A stretch of DNA of 15,612 bases from an uncultured Synechococcus sp. (GTDB lineage: Bacteria > Cyanobacteriota > Cyanobacteriia > PCC-6307 > Cyanobiaceae): assembly GCA_949373155.1 (NCBI GenBank), contig CASICK010000022.1, forward strand, positions 1-15,612, given 5' to 3'. The position numbers were made by a program, and so were the translations under genes. The first letter of the stretch is position 1, and each line of letters starts with the position of its first letter. The notes beneath the pieces were generated by a model that did no database searches, was not told the DNA's origin, and was given only the letters and a program-made list of their open reading frames with translations. Shown here piece after piece: positions 1 to 7,141 of the stretch.

Positions 1-103
1 GTGCTGTACAGGGGGCAGAAGTGTCTTTTTTGTCTCGTAACTTCTATTTAGAGACGTTATGTTTTCGACGACGCATTTTGCGTCATCTCGTGTGAGGATC
101 ATT

Positions 104-1716
104 TTGAAGCTTTTCCATCAACTGCTGGTGGCCCCAGCTGCCTTGGGCCTTTTGGCTCCTATGGCTGCTAACGCCACTGAGCTGAACATCAACGGTGTTT
201 CTGACTACTCCGCTACAGGCGAGCAAGTCACCAGCATCACTCAGTTTTCAGACGTTTACCCAACCGACTGGGCTTATCAGGCACTTAGCAACCTGATCGA
301 GCGCTACGGCTGTGTTGCTGGTTACCCCAACGGCACCTACCGCGGTAACAGGGCCATGACCCGCTTTGAAGCGGCTGCTCTGTTGAACGCATGTCTCGAC
401 CGCGTCACTGAAGTGACCGACGAGCTCAAGCGCTTGATGAAAGAGTTCGAAAAAGAACTCGCCATCCTTAAGGGCCGTGTTGACGGTTTGGAAGCCCGCG
501 TTGGCGAACTGGAAGCAACTCAGTTCTCCACCACCACCAAACTGACCGGTAAGGCCACGATGACTATTGGTGCCACTGGCTACGGCGGTGACAAAACCAA
601 TAAGCTTCAGGATAAATCGGGTAAGTATTTAGGTACAGACGCTACGTCTTTCTCGTACCGCTACACCCTCAACCTGAATACCAGCTTCACCGGAAAGGAC
701 CTTCTCTACACCCGTTTGAGAACTGGTAATTTCAATACGAACGCTTTCTCTGGCAAGGGTTACACCGGTAAGCCAAACTCAGATCGAGGATTCCAAGAGC
801 AGCAAAAATGCTCTGAAAGTCGACAAAATTTGGTATCAATTCCCTATCGGAGATGATTTCCAAGCCTTTGTTGGCCCCGAAATTGAGAACTACTACATGC
901 TTGCCGCCACTCCTGGCGTTTATAAGCACGTGCTTAAGCAGTTCAAACTTGGTGGCTATTACGGCGCCTACGGTGCTAGTACTTCTCCAGGTTTTGGTCT
1001 TAACTGGATCAGCAACAGAAATGCTGATTACGGTGATGCAAAGCTGAAACTTAGTGCAAACTATGTCGCCGGTAGAGGCGATAGCAGCGATCCCAATGCA
1101 GGTGGACTTTTTGCTGATAACTCCAAAGGCAAATTCCTGACGCAAATTGCTTATGGTTCTCCGCAGTGGCAGGTCTCAGCTGCCTACGCCTATTCCCAGG
1201 CTGGAATGACTGTTGGTGGTGCAGGAACCCCTGGCGGCAAGTCAACCAGTGGTTACCAAGATGCGAATCAGTTCAACCTGAATGCTTATTATCAGCCTCT
1301 TGATAGTGGTTGGATGCCAAGCATCAGTGTTGGCTGGAGCATCTCCAGTTTCAATCTGGAGAATGGTGCTGCAGATGGCACACGTAACCAAACACAAGGT
1401 TGGCTTGTTGGCTTGAACTGGCAAGATGCCTTCATGAAGGGCAACCGCTTAGGCTTTGCTGCAGGACAACCTCAGTTTGTAACTGGGAAAAAAGGCCAAG
1501 GCAAAAATGGTCAGAAGTATGCGGACGACGGCAACTACGCCTTCGAACTGTATTACGACTTCCAAGTCACAGATAACATTACTGTGACTCCTGCTCTGTT
1601 CTACTTGAGCCGTCCATTCGGTGAAGAAGACTGGTACTAGCGCTTCATATGGTGGTACTGGTGCTGAAACCTTCAGTACCCTTGGTGGTCTCGTCACGAC
1701 TACGTTTAAGTTCTAG
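104..1716 (+). pseudogene. SLH-domain outer-membrane porin (iron-uptake porin/OprB-like), broken by two frame shifts
   Basis: This is a cyanobacterial outer-membrane porin of the Som/OprB-like type. The N-terminus is a signal peptide (KLFHQLLVAPAALG, ending AANA about residue 24). An S-layer homology domain follows (about residues 48-100, FSDVYPTDWAYQAL and RAMTRFEAAALLN), which binds cell-wall polymer. Next come a coiled coil (about 103-138, LKRLMKEFEKEL) and a beta-barrel ending in the aromatic TTTFKF. The barrel is split. The frame moves by +1 near 776-783 and again near 1620-1632, and the last 28 codons before the stop at 1714-1716 are in a third frame. Removing one base at each site gives about 536 residues, a normal porin length. 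I chose TTG at 104 because GAGG lies six bases upstream and the signal peptide begins there; an in-frame ATG at 59 would add 15 residues. As written only a truncated product is made. Whether the shifts are real or sequencing errors cannot be decided here. Confidence 0.85.
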
Positions 1717-1741
1717 AACTTAAGTCCATTAGTTTAATGGG

Positions 1742-1769
1742 AAAGGAGGGTTAAACCCTCCTTTTTTTT
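1742..1769 (+). terminator. Intrinsic terminator after the porin
   Basis: A nine-base stem AAAGGAGGG/CCCTCCTTT with a five-base loop runs directly into eight T residues. It starts 26 bases after the porin stop, so it is the expected Rho-independent terminator of that gene. Confidence 0.9.
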
Positions 1770-1790
1770 GCCTTAAACTCAAATTGGCAT

Positions 1791-1826
1791 TAAAAAAGGA
1801 GGGCCTATTATGTCCCTCCTAAAAAA
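1791..1826 (-). terminator. Intrinsic terminator after the small secreted protein gene
   Basis: On the minus strand a stem AGGAGGG/CCCTCCT (1797-1803 with 1814-1820) with a ten-base loop is followed by a T run (the A run at 1792-1797 on the plus strand). It lies about 20 bases beyond the stop of the minus-strand gene ending at 1846. The plus strand also has an A run after the stem rather than Ts, so it acts mainly on the minus strand. Its stem core is the same as that of the facing porin terminator. Confidence 0.85.
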
Positions 1827-1845
1827 CCTTAAAACAGTATTTCTA

Positions 1846-2085
1846 TTACCAGCAATTCTCACCTTCACCAATCGGAATGCAAATATCTTGCATTTTTGCT
1901 TTTTCAGCTGCGGCCTTGGCATCAGCATCTTTCTTAGCTGCTGCATCAAGATCTTGGTCTGTTGACCATTCTTGTAGGCCACCACTTGGTGTTTGATCAG
2001 CTTGGGCGGGTTCAACGATTGCCAGCTGACCTGACAATGCAGCTGCACTAGCAAGAAATATTGAAAGAGCTGTCGTCTTTTTCAT
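1846..2085 (-). CDS. Small secreted protein of unknown function (79 aa)
   Basis: I do not recognise a named family. The predicted product starts MKKTTALSIFLASAAALSG and has a clear Sec signal peptide ending about AQA before DQTPSG. The mature part is about 45 residues. It has a Trp-containing stretch (GLQEWSTDQ), an alanine/lysine-rich segment likely to be one charged helix (LDAAAKKDADAKAAAEKAK) and a tail CIPIGEGENCW whose two cysteines could form a disulfide in the periplasm. I chose ATG at 2085 because it places the Lys-Lys at the signal peptide start; an in-frame GTG at 2100 would add five residues. No clear Shine-Dalgarno is visible. It lies 66 bases downstream of the PiuC homologue on the same strand and has its own terminator, so it may be co-transcribed with piuC or have its own promoter. 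A link to iron uptake is inferred only from position. Confidence 0.7.
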   Translation of the reverse strand: MKKTTALSIFLASAAALSGQLAIVEPAQADQTPSGGLQEWSTDQDLDAAAKKDADAKAAAEKAKMQDICIPIGEGENCW

Positions 2086-2104
2086 GAAAATTGAGCACAC
2101 ATAC

Positions 2105-2140
2105 TATCTTACTGAAGATACGGGATTGCATCCGAATCTT
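2105..2140. promoter_or_regulatory. Inverted repeats upstream of the small secreted protein gene
   Basis: A perfect six-base inverted repeat TATCTT-ACTG-AAGATA lies at 2105-2120, some 20 bases before the ATG at 2085. A second, imperfect one pairs AAGAT at 2115-2119 with ATCTT at 2136-2140 and runs into five Ts on the plus strand. It could be an operator, part of a minus-strand promoter (TAGTAT as -10), or a terminator of an antisense transcript. The sequence alone does not decide. Confidence 0.3.
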
Positions 2141-2151
2141 TTTATACAGGC

Positions 2152-2814
2152 CTAGACACCTAATCGACGTAACAAGTTTGTATAAGCCAAGAAGATTAAA
2201 TCAAGTTCGTCACTACGGCCATGCTTTGCCAGCATCGCTCGAGCGCCGCTTTCCAGTTGAAACAAACAAGTACGGTCACTTTCAGCCTTCACATAACTCT
2301 CAATCCAACCCACACACACTGTACGAACACCCGTTTTTACGGTGCAAACACGATGCAACGATGTACTGGGATAGATCACAATCTCACCTTGCTTAAGCTT
2401 AATAGGGAAAGATTCACAAAGACTATCGATCTCCAGTTCACCCCCCTCGTAACTCTTTTCATCAGTTAAAGAAAAAGTAAAAGATAAATCACTGCGTCCA
2501 CTGCTCATATAAGCATTGTCAACGTGAGTGTCATAACCACCTTCCTTTTCTGTTTTAGAAATTAAGAATCGGTGGAGCTTACGAGGAAGGCAAAATCCCT
2601 TTACTACTGGATGATTCCACATTGCACGTTCTACCAACTCGTGGATTTCTTCTCGCAATGCAGAATCATAGTTAATTTGTGAATTTCTTTTCCCTCCCTT
2701 AGCGTGAGCACCAGCGGTTAGCGAGCCATCCTGCCATTCCGCTTCTGAAGCAAGTCTCTCGAGCAAGCGTTCGCAGGTTGATTGGTCCAGTATTTGCATT
2801 CGCAAGTGATTCAT
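2152..2814 (-). CDS. piuC: PiuC/YbiX-like PKHD-type Fe(II)/2-oxoglutarate dioxygenase
   Basis: This is a cytoplasmic oxygenase of the PKHD-type hydroxylase family. Such enzymes use Fe(II), 2-oxoglutarate and O2 to hydroxylate a substrate; the physiological substrate of PiuC proteins is not established. The iron site is visible as H97-x-D99 (YDTHVDNAYM) and H154 (PSTSLHRV), with R164 (TGVRTV) placed to bind 2-oxoglutarate. The length of 220 residues is normal for the family. The start ATG at 2814 has AAAGGA upstream with usual spacing; M6 is a possible alternative. piuC genes in proteobacteria are commonly iron-regulated and sit next to TonB-dependent siderophore receptors. Here the neighbours are a divergent iron-binding protein and a porin, which fits an iron role. 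The 107 bases shared with futA probably hold both promoters. Confidence 0.9.
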   Translation of the reverse strand: MNHLRMQILDQSTCERLLERLASEAEWQDGSLTAGAHAKGGKRNSQINYDSALREEIHELVERAMWNHPVVKGFCLPRKLHRFLISKTEKEGGYDTHVDNAYMSSGRSDLSFTFSLTDEKSYEGGELEIDSLCESFPIKLKQGEIVIYPSTSLHRVCTVKTGVRTVCVGWIESYVKAESDRTCLFQLESGARAMLAKHGRSDELDLIFLAYTNLLRRLGV

Positions 2815-2921
2815 TGTTTAGTCCTTTCATGTCTGGAATAGTTGGCGAAGCGTAGCCATGTGACAAATGATTCGGTTGCATCCCAACAGGCTTCTATAGT
2901 AAAAGATACTGCTTTATTGAG
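2815..2921. promoter_or_regulatory. Divergent piuC/futA intergenic region
   Basis: These 107 bases separate the diverging iron genes, so promoters for both must lie here or inside the genes. TATAGT (2895-2900) and GATACT (2905-2910) resemble -10 boxes for futA, but neither has a convincing -35 at the right distance. TGACAAATGATTC (2861-2873) has a weak likeness to half of a Fur box. I cannot claim a Fur site from this match. Confidence 0.3.
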
Positions 2922-3926
2922 ATGAAACGCTTTTTGTTTCTCACCTCTCTTTTGCCAATAGCTCTTTTTACACCAGCTCTTGCAGGAGAAGAAGTCAGAG
3001 TTTACTCTGGCCGACATTACAATACTGACCGCCAAGTTTATAAAAAGTTTTCAGATCAAACTGGAATCAAGGTTCGTTTAGTAGAAGCATCAGGGATTTC
3101 ATTGGTTCAGAGATTAAAAAGTGAAGGCAAGAACACAAAGGCTGATGTCATCATTTTAGTTGATGCCGCACGAATCAATAATGCAGCCAATGCTGGACTG
3201 TTTGCTCCAATTCAATCTTCTTCTCTAGAGAAATCTGTTCCATCTCGCTACCGAGATCCAAGCAACAGGTGGTTTGGGTTAACTCGACGAGTGCGGGCAA
3301 TCATTGTTAATCCAACAATAGTTTCTCCATCTTCAGTGACGTCATATTCACAACTAGCAAGCCCCGCATTAAAAGGAAAAGTATGCCTAAGGAAGAGAAA
3401 AAATGTCTACAATCAATCACTTGTTGCTGATCAACTAGCGCTAAAGGGCACAGCCAAGGTTAAATCATGGCTGAAAGGTCTTACAAGCAATGTAAGCCAG
3501 CCTTATTTCGGTGGAGATATCGGGCTCATTCGGGCTGTTGCCCAAGGCCAATGTGGCGTTGGAGTAGTGAATCATTATTATCTAGCAAGAATGAGAGCGG
3601 GGGTTAACGGAAAAAAAGATCAACAATTGGGTAACGACGTAAAAATCGTGATGCCAAAACCTGCTCACGTCAATATCAGCGCTGCTGCGGTTTCTCGTTA
3701 TTCTAAAAACCAGAAAAATGCGGTCAAATTGATTGAATTTCTGTCATCTCCTCAAGGAAGCGCTGGTATTGCAGGTCCTACCTATGAGTTCCCACTACAA
3801 GGAGTAGGCGGTTCAACTTACCTTAAAGGAATGACAAAATTCACTCCTGATAATGTCACTATTTCGCAACTTAGTCGCTACAACAAAGAAGCAATTCGTC
3901 TTATGACCGAGGCTGGATGGAAATAA
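2922..3926 (+). CDS. futA: Ferric-iron ABC transporter substrate-binding protein (FutA/IdiA)
   Basis: This periplasmic protein binds Fe(3+) and delivers it to the FutB permease, or as IdiA protects photosystem II under iron limitation. A signal peptide (MKRFLFLTSLLPIALFTPALA) is followed by mature GEEVRVYSGRHYNTD. The ligands known from Synechocystis FutA proteins are all present: H32-Y33 (RHYNTD), Y163 (NVYNQSL) and the pair Y219-Y220 (VNHYYLA). They match FutA1 Tyr13, Tyr143 and Tyr199/200 with a constant offset of 20. Two cysteines, C155 and C211, could pair. The length of 334 residues is typical. No futB or futC is nearby, so its partners must be encoded elsewhere, as is usual in cyanobacteria. 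Its last 26 bases overlap the end of the convergent ubiD gene. Local base composition is poorer in GC than the rest of the window. Confidence 0.95.
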   Translation: MKRFLFLTSLLPIALFTPALAGEEVRVYSGRHYNTDRQVYKKFSDQTGIKVRLVEASGISLVQRLKSEGKNTKADVIILVDAARINNAANAGLFAPIQSSSLEKSVPSRYRDPSNRWFGLTRRVRAIIVNPTIVSPSSVTSYSQLASPALKGKVCLRKRKNVYNQSLVADQLALKGTAKVKSWLKGLTSNVSQPYFGGDIGLIRAVAQGQCGVGVVNHYYLARMRAGVNGKKDQQLGNDVKIVMPKPAHVNISAAAVSRYSKNQKNAVKLIEFLSSPQGSAGIAGPTYEFPLQGVGGSTYLKGMTKFTPDNVTISQLSRYNKEAIRLMTEAGWK

Positions 3927-5461
3927 GCTTGTCTAATACATAACCAAAGAGTGCGGGATCTGGATCAACATCTTCCAGATCTGACAAGCCAAGCTCCTCG
4001 AGCCGGTCGGATACTTTCTGCTCTAAATCGGCTGGTCGGCTCAGTGGCTCCCCCCATTCATGATTTTTTTCTGGTCCAATTTTGGTGGTGGCGTCAATGG
4101 CCATTCTTCCACCAAGACCTAATTGCTCGCTTGCAAAATCAAGGGTATCAAAGGGTGTATTTTCCAAAACAAATAGATCCCGCTGTGGATCAACTTGTGC
4201 AGCAATAGCCCAGACAACCTGACGTGGATCACGCACGTTAATGTGCTTGTCAACCACAACAACGAACTTCGTGTAAGTAAATTGTGGAAGCGCACTCCAG
4301 AAAGCCATAGCAGCTCTCTTTGCTTGACCCGGATAGGCTTTATCGATCGAAATAACCGCTAATTTATAACTTAGTGCCTCCATTGGCAGGAAGAAATCTC
4401 TAATTTCTGGAATCTGTTGACGCAAAATTGGCGTATAAATTCTATTTAAAGCAATCGCCAACATCGCCTCCTCTTTTGGTGGCCGGCCGCTGAAGGTGGT
4501 GAGAAAAATCGGCGACCGCCGTTGTGTCATGCAGTGAAAACGCACCAAAGGTGAATCCTCCACACCGCCGTAAAAACCCATGTGGTCGCCAAACGGACCA
4601 TCTGGGCTCACCTCTCCAGGAGTAATCGTTCCCTCTAAGACCACCTCGCTGCAACTTGGCACTTGCAGATCAATCGTTTTGCAAGGGGTGAGACGCACGC
4701 CCTCCCCTGCATAAATTCCCGCAAACAGCCATTCACTGAGCTGCACAGGGATCGGTGTTGCTGCCGCCATCACAAGCAAGAGGATGCACACCAATGGCGA
4801 TGGCGACCTCCAGCTTTTTGCCCATTGCCGCCGCCTTACGAAGATGACGGGCCCCCCCACGAACGCTCAACCAATGCACGGTCATGGTGTTGACCGATTG
4901 ACGCTGCAACCGATACACCCCCACGTTTGGGACTCCAGTTTCTGGGTCTTTCGTGATCACAAGTCCCAACGTGATCACACCACCGGCATCACCCGGCCAA
5001 GGCCTGATCAAAGGGATTTGATCAAGGTTGACGTCATCTCCCAGAAACACCTGCTGCCGGCAGGGAGGGACAAGATCACGGTCTGGTCGTGCCTTCACCA
5101 GATCCCAAAACACCCTTGCAAATTGCTTTGTTTCCTTTAGGTCTTTTGGAGGCCTCGGTTGCTGAAGGATGGCGAGTCTGGATCCAAGCTCCTCGAGCTG
5201 TTCAGCCCGCTCCAAACCCATGCTCCAGACCACACGCTCAACAGTGCCCAGCGTGTTGACCGCTACGGGCATGCTGGAGCCAATCACGTTCTCAAACAGC
5301 AGGGCTGGCCCACCAGCAGCAAGAACCCGATCAGCAATAGCTGCTAATTCAAGATCTGGATCAACCGGCGCCGTAATCCGCCGCAGCTGCCCACGCTCTT
5401 CCAGCAGCTTGAGGAAGTCCCGTAAATCTCTCGTTCCAGGGCCGGGTCCAATCAAAGCCAT
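3901..5461 (-). pseudogene. ubiD: UbiD-family prenylated-FMN decarboxylase (plastoquinone pathway), broken by one frame shift
   Basis: Cyanobacterial UbiD homologues are assigned to removing the carboxyl group of 4-hydroxy-3-solanesylbenzoate on the way to plastoquinone, using prenylated FMN made by UbiX. The N-terminal part (from ATG 5461, MALIGPGPGTRDLRDFL) carries PNVGVYRLQ with N179 and R184, the cofactor/metal region. The C-terminal part, in another frame, carries D287-GPFG-D292, which occupies the place of the Fdc1 glutamates E277/E282. The frame breaks after IGVHPL at about 4777 and continues as LVMAAATPIPVQL in the next frame. Removing one base (C4777, a G on the coding strand) restores CCT CTT CTT GTG and gives exactly 519 residues, the family length. 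As written the product would end in unrelated residues. A TTG at 5488 would add nine residues but is unlike the family start. The gene overlaps futA by 26 bases at its end and diverges from comB. Confidence 0.9.
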
Positions 5462-5526
5462 GGAGTTGAAAGGGTGATCAGGAAGCAATCTGGTTACTGT
5501 GACGCACGCTGATCGAGATCGTGGCC

Positions 5527-6267
5527 ATGAAGGTTTCCTATTTCCACGTTGCTGGTGACGTGCCAGACACCATCAAGGGTCCAGATGGTCCTGACGCCGC
5601 TGTTGTCATCGATGTCTTACGCGCCACCACCACCATTGCTTGGGCTTTGCACAACGGAGCAGAGGCGGTTCAAACCTTTGCTGATCTCGATGAACTGCGG
5701 GCGGAGGCCAATGCTTGGCCTGAGGCAAAGCGTCTGCTGGTAGGCGAGCGAGGAGGTTCCAAGCTCGATGGCTTTGATCTCGGTAATTCCCCCGTTTCCG
5801 TTGTCCCCGAAACCGTGCAGGGCAAACGGCTATTTATGAGCACCACCAATGGAACCCGCTCCCTGCACCGAGTTCGAGAGGTGGCCTGTGTCCTCACAGT
5901 GGCCTTACCGAACCGTGAAGCCGTGGCACAACGACTGATCCGCGATCAGCCCGAGCAGGTATGGATGGTGGGCAGCGGCTGGGAGGGCACCTATTCCTTG
6001 GAAGATTCGTTAGCAGCCGGCGCCCTCGCCGAGTCCCTCATGGCGGCAGGAGCCACCGTTGCGAACGATGAAATGCAAGCGGCAATTGCTCTGTGGTCCC
6101 AATGGAAAGACAACCCCGAAGCCTGTTTACGGATCGCATCTCACGGACAACGCTTGATTGGCTTGGGGAATCACGACGCTGATTTCCAACGCTGTTCTGG
6201 TCTTGATCAGCTCTCTGTGGTGCCCACACAGGCTGAACCAGGCGTGCTTCGTGCTGTTTCTGGGTAG
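5527..6267 (+). CDS. comB: 2-phosphosulfolactate phosphatase family protein (ComB-like)
   Basis: ComB removes phosphate from (R)-2-phospho-3-sulfolactate with Mg2+ in coenzyme M synthesis of methanogens. The family blocks are visible: [11 protein letters not shown] (D29, R32), GERGG (73-77), GFDLGNSP (82-89), STTNGT (105-110) and a C-terminal [11 protein letters not shown]. The length of 246 residues is normal. I chose ATG at 5527 because MKVSYFHV is a typical start; a GTG at 5521 would add two residues. Many cyanobacteria carry this gene although coenzyme M is not known from them, so the true substrate is uncertain. It may make sulfolactate or act on another phosphorylated acid. The gene diverges from ubiD across 65 bases and is followed after 47 bases by the nitrilase, so it may head the plus-strand cluster. 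Confidence 0.9.
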   Translation: MKVSYFHVAGDVPDTIKGPDGPDAAVVIDVLRATTTIAWALHNGAEAVQTFADLDELRAEANAWPEAKRLLVGERGGSKLDGFDLGNSPVSVVPETVQGKRLFMSTTNGTRSLHRVREVACVLTVALPNREAVAQRLIRDQPEQVWMVGSGWEGTYSLEDSLAAGALAESLMAAGATVANDEMQAAIALWSQWKDNPEACLRIASHGQRLIGLGNHDADFQRCSGLDQLSVVPTQAEPGVLRAVSG

Positions 6268-6314
6268 CCGCACGGCTGTAAGCCAATACCATTTGCGAAT
6301 CGGACTGAACGCAC

Positions 6315-7136
6315 GTGAGTGACTTTTTGGCTGCGGCCCTCCAACTCACCAGCACAACTGACCCTGAAAGCAATTTTGCGGCCGCTGAGGAGCAAATCGA
6401 TTTGGCGGCGCGTCGTGGCGCCGAGCTGATCGCTTTGCCTGAAAACTTTGCCTTTATGGGGGACGACGCTCAGCGACTCGACCTGGCACCGGCGTTAGCT
6501 GAACAAGCGTCTCGTTTTCTGGTCACCATGGCTCGCCGCTACCAGGTGGTCGTTCTGGGTGGTGGTTTTCCTGTTCCCGTGGGTGATGGCCACCGCCATT
6601 TTCAGAGGTCACAGCTGGTTGGCCGTGATGGTCAGATTTTGGCGAGTTACGACAAAATCCACCTCTTCGACGTTGACCTACCAGACGGGAGTTCCTATCG
6701 GGAATCAGCGAGCTTCAGCCCCGGGACGTCCCCCCCTCCCGTGGTGGATGTGCCTGGACTGTGTCGTGTAGGGCTGTCCATTTGCTACGACGTGCGCTTC
6801 CCTGAGCTGTATCGCCACCTCGTTGGAGCCGGAGCCGAGTTGTTAATGATTCCCGCTGCCTTCACCGCCTTTACAGGTAAAGATCATTGGCAAGTTTTGC
6901 TCCAATCACGGGCGATCGAAAACACGGCTTACGTGCTGGCGCCGGCCCAAACAGGCGTGCATTACAAGCGACGACAGAGCCACGGCCATTCCATGGTTGT
7001 GGATCCTTGGGGAACGGTGTTGTCCGATGCAGGGGTGGCGCCAGGTGCAGCCATCGCCCCGATTAACCCCAGCCATCTACAACGCATTCGCGGGCAGATG
7101 CCGAGCCTGCAGCACCGCCAACCAGCGTTGTTCTAA
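6315..7136 (+). CDS. Carbon-nitrogen hydrolase, Nit1-like (deaminated glutathione amidase type)
   Basis: This nitrilase-superfamily amidase is closest in appearance to Nit1/NitA proteins, which hydrolyse deaminated glutathione to clear a transaminase by-product. The catalytic triad is complete: E43 (LPENFAFMG), K114 (SYDKIHLFDVDL) and C157 (SICYDVRFPELYRHL). The YDKIHLFDVD and RFPELYR blocks are characteristic of the Nit branch. The length of 273 residues fits. The start is GTG at 6315 (MSDFLAAALQL). The stop is five bases before the amidase start and overlaps its likely ribosome-binding site (AAAGGT), so the two are probably co-transcribed. The exact substrate is inferred from the family. 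Confidence 0.88.
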   Translation: MSDFLAAALQLTSTTDPESNFAAAEEQIDLAARRGAELIALPENFAFMGDDAQRLDLAPALAEQASRFLVTMARRYQVVVLGGGFPVPVGDGHRHFQRSQLVGRDGQILASYDKIHLFDVDLPDGSSYRESASFSPGTSPPPVVDVPGLCRVGLSICYDVRFPELYRHLVGAGAELLMIPAAFTAFTGKDHWQVLLQSRAIENTAYVLAPAQTGVHYKRRQSHGHSMVVDPWGTVLSDAGVAPGAAIAPINPSHLQRIRGQMPSLQHRQPALF

Positions 7137-7141
7137 AGGTC

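Noticed and set aside
732..1145. Minus-strand 137-residue frame inside the porin
   Set aside because: It lies antisense to clearly conserved porin sequence and has no family features.
770..1632. Programmed ribosomal frameshifting as explanation for the porin breaks
   Set aside because: No slippery heptamer is visible at 776-783 or 1620-1632, and two successive programmed shifts in a porin are without precedent that I know.
2861..2879. Fur box before futA
   Set aside because: Only a partial match to one half of the consensus; kept as a weak note in the intergenic entry and not claimed.
6261..6280. Terminator after comB (AGCCG-CA-CGGCT)
   Set aside because: The stem is five bases with a two-base loop and no T run, so it would not fold or terminate well.
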